The notes under the pieces: model-generated
Databases searched by the model: none
What the model saw: only the letters and a program-made list of their open reading frames with translations
What the model was told of the DNA's origin: nothing
In this document: positions 44,924-56,986 of the stretch, in pieces
How the letters are laid out: each line of letters starts with the position of its first letter
Numbering within the stretch: the stretch's first letter is position 1
Position numbers and translations under genes: made by a program
Assembly: GCA_023159155.1 (NCBI GenBank)
Contig: JAJNNX010000001.1
Location: 62,001-126,000, forward strand
Reading direction: 5' to 3'
DNA: 64,000 nucleotides
Source of the DNA: Ustulina deusta
Lineage: Eukaryota; Ascomycota; Sordariomycetes; Xylariales; Xylariaceae

Positions 44924-47121
44924 TCAGTTGCTCTTTTGCCCACTCTCAAGGTCGCCGTCCTGTCTAGCGTCTTCCGCGGCCTGAACAATTGCCTGCTCTG
45001 TTTTTAGCCTCACAAACGTCTTCTCGGCCTCCCAAACCCAAGGGGAAGGGCTAGCGAAGAGATGATCCATCTCCTCTAGGGTCCGTTGATTAGTCTCCGG
45101 ATACAAGGCCCAAATAACCGGTATCGATACAATGTTAGCAATGCCGAAGATATGAAGTGTAGTTGCGCCAAGCCCTACAGCCCGTTAGGCGCCACTGACT
45201 TCTCATATTACGAGTAGGTTCAACTTACTTTCGAACAGAACCGGGCAAAGTAGTGTGAGCCACCCATTACCTATGCTCCAGCCGACAACACCCCAGGCAT
45301 TCCCTTGGGAACGCACGTGCAGTGGGAAAATTTCGGCCGGGTACAGCCATGGAACCGTAAGCCATGTCGCACCAAATATTGAGGTAAAAATGAACACAAA
45401 GGATGCTGCTGCTGCGCCATACGCCTGGGCCTTGTTGATGTCTCCATGATCGGCAGCATTTCCACCGAGCTGGGAGAATGCCCCAGCAAGGAACATCTGT
45501 GGGGAAGATGGAGTCATTACACAATGCTCATAAACGTGAGATCAGAAAATGGCGAGATGGGGTTTCAAGCTGGACGCCCAGTCGGCTTTACTTACAGCTA
45601 TACCCTGGCCGACAGCCCCCCACCATAGAGTCCAACGGCGACCGATCCGGTCTAAGGTGAAGACACAAATGAGCGTAGCAAACGCGTAAAAGATGTTATT
45701 AAGTCCGCTTATCCATTGGCTCTTCTGCGAGTCAAAACCAGCAAGGCGGAAGATGGTGGGCGCGTAGACAGTGACGCCGGCGATGCCAACCCACTCTTGG
45801 AGAATCTGAAGCCATATGACTAGCTGGACTCGCCTCCCGATGTGCAAGTTCCCCGAGCCAATCCCAAAAAACATATGCAAGTAAGAGGTCTTGTGTGACT
45901 CTTGATTCCCCATTGCAATGATGTTGCGGATCTCTTGGTACTCCGTGTTGGCTCGGATCAGATCGTCACCCGTGGATCCACGAAGTCGACGAAGAATGTA
46001 TTGAGCTTCTTGGTCTCTGCCCGCTTTCACGAGATAGCGTGGCGACTCGGGGAAGAACCAGACCGACCCAAAAAGTACAAGGAGTGGTATGATCTTCCAA
46101 TATCCTCGTGTCAGCAAAAGGCGGCTTGCAGTACGTACTGGATCTGAACAGTTGAGACTGAGGACAAGCAAAAGAGGAGAGGGTTGGGAAATCCATGACC
46201 TGGGGCTAATTGCGATATGCCTCACCTGGAATGCAATGGGAAATCGCCACCGAAATGCAGTCTCTCCATTATCAACTCCAAGGCCAAAATGTCAGACATC
46301 CACTTCTTAGACAGAACCGTTCTAACCCAATTTTCGAACTCCAAGATGGGCCAAAAATGGAAGGAAACCTGCTCATGGTATCACTCACTGAATGATAGTC
46401 CAAATTCGAGCCAGTATGCTACTACAACTCCAAAAATGTTCAACGTGAACTCGATGGCGATGAACTGCCCTCTTGAAGTGTGTTCAGCTGTCTCCGTGGC
46501 CCTAGAGACAAGTCATTTAGAGCAAGTACATTCACGCAAAGGAAGGCTTAGGTTCACTCACCAGACAGGAACAACAGCATTCAAGATACCTGTTCCAATT
46601 CCGTTGACAGCGCGAGCTAGGCGTTCTTCAGCTTCAGCTTTCAGGGCAATGTCTGGGATCTCTCACACCCAATCATCCAGTTGCTATTCATGGCCGCCGT
46701 CTGCAAGGAAGCTCCAAAGACTGCCCACCCAGCACCAACAGCTATGGTCTTGAGTCTACCAATCTTATCTCCGAACCAGCCTCCTAGAAAACAACCGAAG
46801 AAAGTCCCCAGGTAATAGACTGAAATGATGCCACCCTGGAGTAAGGTGTTGGTAATGACGGGGTTTCCCGTCTCTTCATCTACGAAACCAAAGCCCATGA
46901 GATCGATATAGTTCTTCGCATTGTTAACACCGCCCATGACGCCTGCAATATACACATATTAGCGGCTGGTGCTGGGTGTTCAACGGGGAGCGCGAGCGGG
47001 CTGTAGAACCTTGATCATAACCAAAGAAAAATATAGATAGGGCAGCAAGAGAGTTTATGGCTATCAGGAGATCGCGCTTCTCTAGGAAATTAGCCACGTT
47101 AAAGCCCGGTAGACGTTCCAT
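44924..47121 (-). CDS. MFS sugar/polyol porter, eight exons
   Basis: Minus-strand exons 47121-47010, 46942-46667, 46616-46562, 46501-46389, 46275-46226, 46093-45596, 45496-45229 and 45174-44924 give 540 residues. Sugar-porter landmarks are present in order: FFGYDQGVMGGVNN in TM1, the loop motif GGWFGDKIGR, ETAEHTSRGQ, the RWRFPIAFQ helix, FFPESPRYLVKAGR before the central loop, LDRIGRRW and PETNQRTLEEMDHLF after the last helix. Twelve membrane helices are expected, in the plasma membrane. The TM1 sequence recalls Stl1-type and hexose-porter relatives, but substrate is not readable. The small exon of 50 bases and the 55-base exon were placed by phase and family sequence. No stop or shift is needed, so the gene looks functional. 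Confidence 0.9.
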
Positions 47122-48243
47122 GTTAACTTTTCACGTGCTGCCTCCTTCAGTTCCTTTTTTTCTTTTTTTTCTGTGGATGTTAAGTCCCTCTATTCTCACT
47201 AAATAGACTGAGCGAGGTGAACCAATAAGTTATAACAGCAGAGGCCTATCAATGTCTAGAGCAAAGAATTGCATAGAGAGTAACCAGACGATATTATGAA
47301 CTGTATATATTCCACAGTACCCGTACTTTTGGAAAAGAAAGGGGGAAGTTGCGGAGAGGGGCCTCCCCTCACCGGTATACTGGTAAAGGGAACTCGAATG
47401 GACTCCTCCTCGATGTAGGTATCTCCAACTAGATCCACATAAACATGCAGATGCTCTACCCCATGGAGGGCCATTAATGCTAACCGTGACATACCTTTTT
47501 TTATTTTTTAAGACAAAATGGGGATGTCCCCCACTTACGGGGGGCCATAAGAGTATCTTTAATATGAAATTAAACTAAGATAAATTAATAAATTAATTAA
47601 ATTATGGCCGGAGGTTTTCTGCATTTGTTGTGGCATTGGGTGGAATAGCGAAGTGGTAAGAAGGATGGAGACTAAGCTCCCCCGCACCTTCCCAAGACAT
47701 TACGAATTAATGAAACAGAAAACCTAACGTGATGTTTAGATGGAATGAACGAGACGAATAACAGAATAGAAGATCAAGAGCAGAGGGACATCGAAGGAAC
47801 TGGAACAGCCACAAACCTAGCCACAGACCTTGCCTTTGGCGAGGGTATTAATCGATACATTTTCGAAAGAAAACACACTTCGAACTGCCACTATTAATAT
47901 AATGCGCTTTATATTCCACAGCAACGAAACCATCCTATAAATGCACGAAGACCTTTCGTGGCAGAACAACCAGCCAGACTTAACTATTGGCTTGCCCTGC
48001 GCGGCCCTGTAGCAGGTGTACTGGATGCATTCATGGTGTGGCTTCTACTTCACTATGCCACAGCTTGTGTGGATACACCAGGGGGAAAGAATGAGGAGAC
48101 TCGAAATGCGAGGTGCATGGTAGTCCAGATTGAGCAATGAAGTTCGCGGAAGGACAGAATGATGCCAGTACCCTTTCAGCAAACGTACCTGAGAAAACTA
48201 GGCAGTTTCTGATGAGCGCCATTCGTCGACTGAATCCTATTAA
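47122..48243. other. Spacer with one full repeat-family copy
   Basis: No gene supported. A minus-strand open frame at 47256-47492 has no recognisable motif. The interspersed repeat lies at 47606-47729, preceded by an AT-rich TTAATTAA stretch. Confidence 0.5.
47606..47729. repeat. Longest copy of the AGGTTTTCTG/CAGAAAACCT repeat family
   Basis: A perfect 10-base inverted pair AGGTTTTCTG (47612-47621) and CAGAAAACCT (47716-47725) encloses about 94 bases. Outer sequence GGCCGGAGGTTTTCTGCA also occurs reversed at 39101-39118 and diverged near 32500. It could be a short inverted-repeat element or the end of a larger retroelement. Confidence 0.6.
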
Positions 48244-49023
48244 CTATGAGTCGGTGCTGTGTCCGCTTTTCTCCTTCTTCTTCTCCTCCTTGTCCTTGTC
48301 ACCAAGGTTGAGGCCGGACGAGGGGGCGCAACCTTTCTCAGGAGCGGGTTGCTCATCTTTGGGCTCCTTCTCGTAGTAATCCTGGCTAATCATCAGCATG
48401 TCCACGAGGCCGGGATTAGGAATATTTTCTGCCCGAGTGGTCTGGATCTCTTCCCAGGCGCGGATGGCTTCCTCGACCTCGCTTAGTCGTCGAGCGTTCT
48501 CATTGCGAAACTTGAACTGCTCATGGGGCTCGCGGGATAGAATATCTCGGTTGGTAGCGGCTTGGTGCATGTCTTCGTGGATGTTGCCTTTTGTGAGGTG
48601 AAGTAAGCCAATCTTGAGAGCAATATCCCGGTTGGACATCTTAGAGAGATCCTCGTGGTGCTTGGGTAGATCAAAGCCGACGCCCTCGGGTCCCTTAATC
48701 CCTTTGATCTCTGTATTGTTCAGGTTGATGGGCCCAGAGCGCGAAAAGCGAGAACCTAAGCTCATGCTTCGCTTACCGCTATGGTCGGCCGCATTGTCAG
48801 GGTTCTCATGGCCGGCTGGGGGCGCAACGTTGGCGGTGGTAAGTTCAGCGTGATGGAAAGGCGGAACAGGAGGACCGCTATCGCGGCGGTGACCAGGCCC
48901 GGAAGCAGCGCCGGGAGGGCCGAGGTCGCGGGAGTTGACCCAACCTTGCTCCGTCTTGACAGAGCCAGTGCCAGTATAAGGTGTGGTATACGGCCTATAT
49001 TCCTTGTCGTTGTTGCTGCTCAT
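48244..49023 (-). CDS. Unrecognised fungal protein, 259 residues
   Basis: Single exon from the ATG at 49023. The N-terminal 90 residues are disordered and rich in Gly, Pro, Ser and His. The middle (about residues 100-205) looks structured and helical, with FDLPKHHEDLSKMSNRDIAL, LHLTKGNIHEDMHQAA and a charged helix ARRLSEVEEAIRAWEEI. The C-terminal tail is Lys/Glu/Asp-rich. I do not recognise a family. No signal peptide or membrane segment is visible, so a cytosolic or nuclear location is likely. Regular open coding sequence and a compact CT-rich upstream region support a real gene. Confidence 0.75.
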   Translation of the reverse strand: MSSNNDKEYRPYTTPYTGTGSVKTEQGWVNSRDLGPPGAASGPGHRRDSGPPVPPFHHAELTTANVAPPAGHENPDNAADHSGKRSMSLGSRFSRSGPINLNNTEIKGIKGPEGVGFDLPKHHEDLSKMSNRDIALKIGLLHLTKGNIHEDMHQAATNRDILSREPHEQFKFRNENARRLSEVEEAIRAWEEIQTTRAENIPNPGLVDMLMISQDYYEKEPKDEQPAPEKGCAPSSGLNLGDKDKEEKKKEKSGHSTDS

Positions 49024-50597
49024 TGTGATTGCCGAGATATAGGCGAGGTCTGACACACGTTAGAAAACCTATGATCGGCAAGCAAGGGCTAAGCTGCTAT
49101 TCCTTGGGCTTGATAGATAGGAAGTGGACAGGTAGTATGGCAACTAAGTAGAGAATAGAAATAAAGCCATACCTTGATCCGAGGGGGAGCGGCGAGAAGC
49201 TCAATCAAAAAAGAGGGATTCTGGTGAGGTACGGATCGGTCTCTGGAGGATTTATGGCAAATAGAATTGGGGCTGCAGAAACGACTGGTCTTGAAATAAA
49301 TCAAGGGGAGCGCGTGTGTAAGACTGATGGGCCGGATAGACGAAGCTGCTTGTTCTCGTGGTACGAGGACTTGGAGTTTCACAAACACAAGTGTACAACG
49401 TGATAGGTTCAAACGATACGATATGTCTTGTGTGTTGTGCCGTGCTGATTTGCTCTGGGCTGTCCTGTCCTGTGCTAGCTCCTTTTTCTTCTTTTTGTTA
49501 CCCTCTTCAGACGAACTCGGCTGTCGTAATAGTATGCAGTGCCGCAATTTGCTGTCCGACGGAAGTAGGTGGCCAAAGAGAGTGGTCGGGAATAGTGGTG
49601 AGACTTCTAGGATTAGAATGTAGGTTGTGTGAGTAAGTCGTTCAGTTCTGGTGTTTGTTGTGTTGTGCAGCAGCCATCTAATGAAGTCAGGTAGTAACTA
49701 ACGTCAACAATTCATCATTTATTCGGGTTACAGGAAGCAGCTGCTCCTCCCACTTCAACTATTTGAGCATTTGGCTGACACGTTCAGGTCATCGAGTGCT
49801 TGGGGGAAACTGCATCGTGCATCTGGCCACTACATCTGTACTTTGCCCCTAAGGCCTACATTAAACCTTACACCAAGTCATACGGTAAGCACATTGGCTA
49901 GGGTATGTATTCATGTAAGTAGCTGCGATATCTATACCTATAGGGTAGGTGAGGTGGAATAAGAAGGGTGTTGTCCACGAGATAGAAATGGCGGCATGCT
50001 GTAACAACTACAGCAATAGATGGGGTCTGGAGGATGATACACCCAAGGTTGGCGTTTTCTCTTTCCATGTTGATTCCCATTTTGATTAGCTTACCAAGCC
50101 CAGTAGGTCTGCTAGCATTGTTGGAGATGGATGTATGGCCCGAAGCAAGGACCTCATGTTTCCATGGGTTTATTATTGAGCTGATGTTGTTGTAGTGAGA
50201 AACGAAGTAGACAACAGCATTGGAGCTGCAAAATACCCCTCCATATCCCATACGGTACCATTTGAAACCACATGGCTAACATCTCGTCGGCGAATTCACG
50301 ATCTCGATCTAGGAAGCAAAGATGGCGAAACGAGGATCGCAACTAGTCCCCAAAAGCTGGAGGCTACTATGCAAGGCTAGAAAGCCGAGATATATCAACT
50401 AGAGGACCTACTTTCTTGCACGATGCATAGGGATCCGGATCACGTTAGTCGTCGTGGAGCGGACTCCCCCCAATTCCCATGCCGTCAATAGTCGTAAGAA
50501 ACGGCGGGCAAAATGGTATTTCGAGGTCTCTATCGCAAAGGCAGAGGACGGCGGAGGTGCCAGCTGGGTCGATAGCTGATTCGCAGTATACACGTGT
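49024..50597. other. Gene-free spacer
   Basis: No gene supported. Bases 49024-49550 are probably leader and promoter of the minus-strand gene before it. Short open frames around 49898-50400 overlap on both strands without motifs. Confidence 0.5.
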
Positions 50598-51316
50598 TCA
50601 CAGTTGTAGGGAATACCCACCCTGGTAAAAGAATGCGGCAGCGATAGCTAGAGAGACTAGGGCCATGGGGAGATTAAGCTCGATGACGGACCAGACCCAA
50701 AGACAACCCAGGGGTGGGGAGCGCTTCATAATGTACAAGTACCCGTAGTTATTGGATATATCGATCAGGTAGCAGCCCGAGACGGTGCTCGCAACGAAGA
50801 ATATGGCTTGTCGAAGAGGCTCCTGGAAGCGCAGCGGGAGGCCGGGCAGCAAAACAGTCGACGAGGCGTGGGGATGGAGCACGTAGAAGAAGGCGTAGAA
50901 AACTACAAGGGCCGGAGTCAGCTTCGCGTATATCATGGCCACAAGCCAGCCTCATACGGGCGGCGGCGGCACATCTTACCGACGAGGGCCACCAGTGCGC
51001 GTGTCACAATCTGAGGCCATGAAATCTCCATGGCGTACTGGTGTTGCACCAGCACGTCGAGAGTGAAATGTAGCATGGCCAGGCTAATCGTCCAGAGCAG
51101 AGCCTCCAGGATCCTGTCCGCCGTCGGTGATAACTCGCCTTCGTCAATGACGACCTTGTTCCCCTTGTGACGGTTGGCTGGATGCTGGTCGGCCTGCTCG
51201 AAAAGATTGCGCTCTTGGGCCATGTCGAGCAATGTCTCGTCGGACGGGGCGGATCGATCGGGCTGAGCCAGCTTGATCTCGCCCGCCGCCTTTCTTTCTT
51301 TGCGAGTCCGGACCAT
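50598..51316 (-). CDS. DUF7719-like membrane protein
   Basis: Minus-strand exons 51316-50980 and 50902-50598 (77 bp intron) give 213 residues. A basic N-terminus (MVRTRKERKAAG) is followed by an acidic linker. About four hydrophobic segments contain LEALLWTISLAMLHFTLDVL, VQHQYAMEISWP, YVLHPHASS, ISNNYGYLYIMK and PPLGCLWVWSVIELNLP. These peptides match what I recall of a fungal-specific uncharacterised membrane family annotated DUF7719. Function and membrane are unknown. The end ...YQGGYSLQL was chosen because it reads through to a stop as in the family; a GT donor in the last codons is probably unused. Confidence 0.85.
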
Positions 51317-52652
51317 TCCCGAGTGACGGCGAAAGATTACGACGGTGGGTGGGTGTTCTAGGGAAATGTTTGGTCTGGTGGAGCGAAGCCGAGGTTGATT
51401 TGTGGTCTCTCTCTATATGCAGAAAGGGCAAAAAAGTAGAAATAAAAATAACAATAAAAATAGCCCGAAAAAAACATACAACACCAGGGATTCGCTGGTC
51501 GTCACCGACCCAACTACTAATCTGGCGGTATCTGGCTTAGCTAAGGGGGAGCGGACGGGACCCCGCGTTTTCCAAATCCTATGGTCGTATGTGTTTGGGA
51601 GATCTGTTAAACGGGACTATATCTTGAGTGGGAGATCCTCGGCCATCCACTCACACTAGGTAGGTCTACCTACTTATCTGTGCATTTTTGGAGGCTCTAG
51701 ACACCTAGTGTACGGCCTTAGGTAGGTACATAGTATTTGCCTATATACTTACCTAAGGTACCTAAAAATAGGCACCTACTAGGTACCTCTTTCCCTAGCA
51801 CCACACAACTAAGCCACATAAGGTAGGTAGGTGTACCTATGTACGTATTACTTACTTAATATAGTGTCCTGAACACTATCCGGGGTCCTTTCTCGCAAAA
51901 ACTTACTACCTATACCTGTTAGGTGGACCTGTGGAGTTGGGGAATGGAACTCATAGGCCCTGTAAAGTAAAGCACCCATGTCCTTCGGGACCCATAGAAA
52001 AAGACAAATCACTATGGCACAGACCTATACCATATGGTAGGTAGGTACCTCGAAAGCCAATTTCTCTCTCATTATTATTTCGCCAATTCAACGCATCTCT
52101 CCAATTCTCTCCCTGTCCATGTCGTCTTTCCCAGTATTGGGATTGGCCCTAGACCGTAAATAGTTTCGCGTGTCCCGGTCAAGGCTCGTCCCGAATCCGG
52201 TCATATTGTCGTGTAAGTTGCCCGTCGTCAGGTGGCATCATCTATCCGCGTCTCATTAAAGACATCTACCTGCCCAAGCTTGCTAGCGGGCAACCTTCCA
52301 CGATATCCGCCGACCCAGACAAAGCAGAGAAGGGGTAGGAGGCTCTGCTCGTTTTCTACCCCTTCCGCACATCGTGTTAGCGTATGCTTTTGCCGGCACT
52401 GACCCGATTGGTCTACATCGTCTCTGCTGTACGAAGTTAGGTTTCCTACTACGCTCTCTGTGATCGTCACCATCGTGGACTTGAAGCGGCGAGGAGTGAT
52501 TAATATTACACTCCACCGCGACGCTGTCGTTGCTGCGTCTCTCTCTCTCTCATCCTCGTCCTCGTCCTCGTCCTCCTTCTTCTTATTGTTTCTCTTGTTA
52601 AACGCCAATTGGCAGGATTCCCAGAGCAAGGGATAGGTATATCTCTTTCTGT
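51317..52652. other. Spacer dense in TAGGTACC motifs
   Basis: No gene supported. 51655-51850 holds more than ten overlapping TAGGTAGGT/ACCTACTTA/AGGTACCTA words in both orientations. 52540-52580 is a (TCCTCG)-type repeat just upstream of the Gpi12 gene. Confidence 0.5.
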
Positions 52653-53738
52653 ATGAGAGCGATGGACCTCCTCGCCGTCTCCAGTTTCCCAGTCATCTTC
52701 CTGGTGCTGCCCCTCCTCTACGCCTACATGACCTCGACCACGCAAGCACGATTTCCCATGCTGCGCAACAAGAGGATATGTCTACTCATCGCTCACCCGG
52801 ACGACGAGGCCATGTTCTTCGCGCCCACCGTGCTCGCTCTGACCCGCCCTGAGACAGGAAACCATGTCAAGATATTGTGCTTGAGCACTGGTAATGCCGA
52901 TGGTCTGGGTGAAACGCGCCGGCGTGAGCTAGTCAAGAGCGCAATGCTTCTGGGTCTTAGCCAGGAGGACGACATCTTCGTCATGGATAGCCCGTACGTT
53001 TTTCTACTGTTTGATTCAGATTTAACTTAGCTGCCCCGCCAACTTTCCTGACCATCCTGCGTTCGTCTCATCGGCATGGAAGTTCACGGGCGGTGTTGCT
53101 GCGGCTTAGGAATGCGCAGTCTGGTCCCAACCGTTCATATGGAAGTACGGGCGCTAACCCCGCACGCAAACCATAGGGACTTCCCCGACTCCATGACGAC
53201 GACCTGGGACTCGGGTCGCATATCGGCACTTCTCTGCAGCGCATTCGCACCGCATCTAGCCAACGCCTCCAAGTCAGCCGATGGCAACGATGGCCCCACA
53301 GCCGCCATCGACGTCCTCATAACCTTTGACGATTCTGGCGTATCCTCGCACCCGAACCACATTTCCCTCTACCACGGTGCGCGGGCCTTCATCTCAGCAC
53401 TTCTGAGGGGAAAGCCAGGAGGCGTTTCCCCCGTGGACCTCTACACGCTGACCTCGGTCGGCATGCTACGCAAATACTCGAGCTTCCTGGACACCTTGGC
53501 CACAATGACCATCCTGCTCCTCCGGGGCGGCGACGCTCGTCGCAAGAGCGACAAGGGCAACCCGGGCACGCTAGTCAATATGAGCGCCCTGTTCGGTGGG
53601 CGCGAGAGCTACGGGTCCGCCCGCCGCGCCATGACGGACGCCCACAAGAGCCAGATGGTATGGTTTCGCTGGGGCTGGATATTACTGAGTCGGTATATGG
53701 TCATTAACGACCTGCGGCTTGAAAATGTCAAGCCGTGA
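52653..53738 (+). CDS. gpi12: GPI-anchor biosynthesis de-N-acetylase Gpi12/PIG-L
   Basis: Exons 52653-52993 and 53177-53738 give 300 residues, typical for the family; the ATG at 52662 is an alternative start. A hydrophobic N-terminal anchor (residues 5-25) precedes the catalytic motif AHPDDE (47-52). Further family motifs are STGNADGLGETRRREL, the second metal/His motif SHPNHISLYHG, and VDLYTLTSVGMLRKYSS. The enzyme removes acetate from GlcNAc-phosphatidylinositol on the cytosolic ER face, the second step of GPI synthesis. The 183 bp intron is long for this window but gives the expected MDSPDFPDS junction. It is convergent with the next gene. Confidence 0.92.
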
Positions 53739-54155
53739 TTGATGCAGAGGAGAAAATATTTACTTGTACATTACTTATGTATCAGGCGGTGACAGGAGTA
53801 GTCATGAGTCCCGACATTTGGGGGCGGCTCGCTTTATCGCCATCAAACGACATCAGTGGAGTCATCCTTGCCATCGCTCACGCTAGTCATGTATTAATCG
53901 CGATACCCATTGGACTATCACATTGTGTATACGACGTCGAGACCGGGCTACTAAGTTAAGTACAGCCGCGGTGATAAAGATGGTGCGCATCTCGACTATC
54001 GTAGCTCATCTTATGTCATAAATCTTGTACATACAGAACCATCTTAGAATATAGTAAAGTGACTAATTCGCCACCTAGACGAAAACGACCACTATACGCG
54101 TCGAGTACTAATATTGTCATGAGGAGACCGTATATTAAGCCCGGATGCCTTGAAC
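53739..54155. other. Convergent 3' spacer
   Basis: No gene seen. The stretch contains the 3' ends of the Gpi12 gene and of the minus-strand gene that ends at 54156. Confidence 0.5.
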
Positions 54156-56516
54156 TTAGCTAGTGATTGGCTCGGCAAGATCGCCACTTTCAATTGGAAT
54201 TGCTTCCTGGCTCGTCTCCATTGCCTGTTGCCCGTCGAAACCATCTTTTTGCTGGTGCTCTATGATAGGAGGTACGAACACCCGTCGACGCGGGGCAAGG
54301 AGACTCAAGGGGTTAGTAAGCTGAGATGTCTTGAACTTGGCGAGGGAATGGGTCGACAAGGTTTCTCGTTTCAGGTTCAAAAATCTGTGGCGTTTCCAAT
54401 TCGCGTGCGTGGTCCTTATCACTTGCCACTGTTCGGTGTAGCCGGTTATTACAACTTTGAAGGTCTCCGTGGCCGGATCGAACAACGAGACGCGGCCCGT
54501 CGGCGTTATATACTCGACGGGGTTTTGAAGGAAAGGTCGGAATTCTTCGATTAAACGAGGGACAAGCGGATGCAGGATGTCGGGGTTGGCCCCGGACGTT
54601 GGGATGCGTTTAAATAGCGAGCGACACCATTTCATAATGGTGAACCACATTCTCTGCTTCTTGTATCGCGCGCGTTCGAAGCGGGTGACTATCGCACTGG
54701 GGAGGATGCTGGCGCGTAGATACAGCGTATACTCGAACACGGCTGCCTCGTACTCCCGGCATTGCTCATCATATAGCAGGATGGCTTCTCTCATGCGCGA
54801 TAAGACCGGTGTTAGGTCATCGTCGCGCCGGCCGATGAGACTCCGGATGAGTATGTCGTAGTTTTGAAAGGTGGGAATAAGGTTATATGGAGGGGAAATC
54901 ATTGCATTCCAAATCATCTCCACGGCCTGAGGACTTGGAATCTTGTTAGGGAGCTTGGCGATTTTCCACGCCGTGGATGCTGGTGGCCCGCTCATGACGT
55001 ATGTCCACTCTAGTAAATCTTGCCAGACGTCTCGAGGGATAGTGATATTGTACGCGTTTGACAAGTGTTCAACTAGTTGCACAGCGACGCCAATCTCGGC
55101 GTTTGAGCCGTAAGTCTCCACGACGGCTCGCATAAGACGGACGGAAGGCCGAACGCGAGGAGGCTCCGAGGTAAACGAAAGACTTTGAGCCCGGCTCTCG
55201 TGCTCTTCAGGTGGATGTGGTGTCCTGATGCCAAAAAATCTTTGTAGGATTTGCTCACCGATAAGGTGCAATGAACCAGAGCGACCTAGAGCGATCATAA
55301 GAGCGCACAGGAGGGATTCATCTACACGAAAGCTATGATACGCTATGACTGTGTTAAACAGCCTCACTGCTGGGCCGTTACCTCGGAGCGCTCTCATGAG
55401 GACCTCCACATCCTCGATGGCTTTATTTTGGTCGAACCGAAGCCTCCTCGATCTAACATAGGCAAACATGGCATCCAAGCGTGAAACCATTTTGATGTGC
55501 AACAGAAGACGAGATCGATGCAAGTTCCGCGGCATGACCATCCTTGCGACCTTCTGGTAGTTCGTATAAAGGGGCTCGGTCAAGAACCGTGTCTTGATAT
55601 ATTCAGTATAGAGCTCGCTAGTCCGCCTTGCCACGTGCGGAGTCGTGTTCAAGTCATTCCAGAGAGCGCCGGCGCACGTGAGGTCAGCAGAAGCGCCGGC
55701 GCATCGGATGAGCGAGATGTACTCCTCCTGGTGCAATATGTAGCCAGCAGCTTGCAGGGTAGTCATGAGTATGAGGAGGCACCGCAGCAGCTTCGTATAG
55801 AGCTTCCGCACGCCATATTCATCGATGCTTGACGTCATATTGAGTACCTGGTACATACCGACGGTAGTGTGGCTCTTACCGATCGGGTCGCAATCCCTAG
55901 AAACACGTAGAGGATCAAGAGCACGAAAGAACTCTGTGAAAGTGGTTCGAGGAAGCGCCGCGACAGCAGCTACGAGGTCTTCTCGGCTCATCTTCTCGAT
56001 CACACGCAAGTGCTTCAAGACTCTGCGGGTGTCTCCCAAGCGCATCGCTAGCAGAGCGCCTTGGAACGGATCGGTAGGATCCGCAGACTGGATGCTCGTA
56101 CTAGAAGGAGCTGGCGCCGGGGCTGGTCCTGGGCCGTCGCTCACAGGCGTATTGGGGGTATGAGAGTGGAGGAGGGGTTCAGCGCTGGGTAGACGGTTCG
56201 CACCCCAGCGCGCCAGCAGTGATTGGACGTGGACAACGGCATCGTCGGAGAGAGTCGGGGGCGGGGGCGAGGAATGCGTCGTGGCGTAGCGGACGGTAGG
56301 GGCGCCATTGACATTCGGGAGGCATCCAGCAGAACGATAGACGCTGGGTGAGGTATGGAGAGCCGAGGGGGAAGAAATCGGCGAGCGACTGAGGCCGTGG
56401 TGGTGGAAACATCGACGGAGGCGGAGGACGAGGATGCTCGAGGGAGTTCCTTTCGGGGCCCGCTGAAGCAGGACATGACAGCCGCGATTCTCGGCCACGA
56501 TGTTAGCCGACAGCAT
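54156..56516 (-). CDS. Mitochondrial ATPase-expression (Aep2/Atp13-type) helical-repeat protein
   Basis: Uninterrupted frame of 786 residues from the ATG at 56516. The N-terminus is Arg/Ser-rich without acidic residues, as a mitochondrial presequence. A Pro/Ser-rich linker follows. From about residue 160 the protein is helical throughout, with conserved-looking blocks DPFQGALLAMRLGDTRRVLK, FFRALDPLRVSRDCDP, VGMYQVLNM, IRCAGASADL and PTFQNYDILIRSL. This resembles the fungal mitochondrial ATPase-expression domain, a pentatricopeptide-like family that stabilises or translates an ATP synthase mRNA in yeast. The assignment is from memory and moderately sure; a general organellar PPR protein is the alternative. 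It shares a roughly 470 bp upstream region with LSm3. Confidence 0.75.
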   Translation of the reverse strand: MLSANIVAENRGCHVLLQRAPKGTPSSILVLRLRRCFHHHGLSRSPISSPSALHTSPSVYRSAGCLPNVNGAPTVRYATTHSSPPPPTLSDDAVVHVQSLLARWGANRLPSAEPLLHSHTPNTPVSDGPGPAPAPAPSSTSIQSADPTDPFQGALLAMRLGDTRRVLKHLRVIEKMSREDLVAAVAALPRTTFTEFFRALDPLRVSRDCDPIGKSHTTVGMYQVLNMTSSIDEYGVRKLYTKLLRCLLILMTTLQAAGYILHQEEYISLIRCAGASADLTCAGALWNDLNTTPHVARRTSELYTEYIKTRFLTEPLYTNYQKVARMVMPRNLHRSRLLLHIKMVSRLDAMFAYVRSRRLRFDQNKAIEDVEVLMRALRGNGPAVRLFNTVIAYHSFRVDESLLCALMIALGRSGSLHLIGEQILQRFFGIRTPHPPEEHESRAQSLSFTSEPPRVRPSVRLMRAVVETYGSNAEIGVAVQLVEHLSNAYNITIPRDVWQDLLEWTYVMSGPPASTAWKIAKLPNKIPSPQAVEMIWNAMISPPYNLIPTFQNYDILIRSLIGRRDDDLTPVLSRMREAILLYDEQCREYEAAVFEYTLYLRASILPSAIVTRFERARYKKQRMWFTIMKWCRSLFKRIPTSGANPDILHPLVPRLIEEFRPFLQNPVEYITPTGRVSLFDPATETFKVVITGYTEQWQVIRTTHANWKRHRFLNLKRETLSTHSLAKFKTSQLTNPLSLLAPRRRVFVPPIIEHQQKDGFDGQQAMETSQEAIPIESGDLAEPITS

Positions 56517-56986
56517 GGTAGATGGAGGTCACTTCATTACGCGAAACCATGACCGAGAGCGAATGATTCAGTAAATACCTAAATGAAACATGTCCGAGAG
56601 GAGGGCCTCCTACCGGGAGCGCTAGATATATGTACCTATATTAGCGCACACAGTGGGTACGGGGTAACTATCTCGAACCTTGCCTCTTAGGTACTGAGTG
56701 GTGCACAGGCTAACAGGTGGTGGTCATAGCTCGTCCCTGGGGAGAGGATCGGTAAGCCACAGAGGGGCCTATCACCAGCCCCAGCCCCCAGCCCAAGCCC
56801 CACTAGGTTCCACGTCACTTAGGTACCTTCTTGCCAAGCACGAGGGTCGAGTAGTTGGTGAACCATCTCATCTCCATTTATCTATTCAGGCCGACCACGT
56901 CAAATATAAAAAGCCAGCGAATCCGGTACAGCCTCGCACACCCTGACCCCAGACTTCAACGCATTACCGTTATCACCATCATTATC
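56517..56986. promoter_or_regulatory. Shared upstream region of the ATPase-expression gene and LSm3
   Basis: 470 bp separate two divergent starts (56516 minus, 56987 plus). The region contains CCCCAGCCC repeats at about 56780-56805 and short TAGGTACC motifs. A bidirectional promoter is inferred from geometry only. Confidence 0.4.

Noticed and set aside
47256..47492. 78-codon minus-strand frame with an ATG start
   Set aside because: No motif or upstream context; adjacent to repeats and probably fortuitous.
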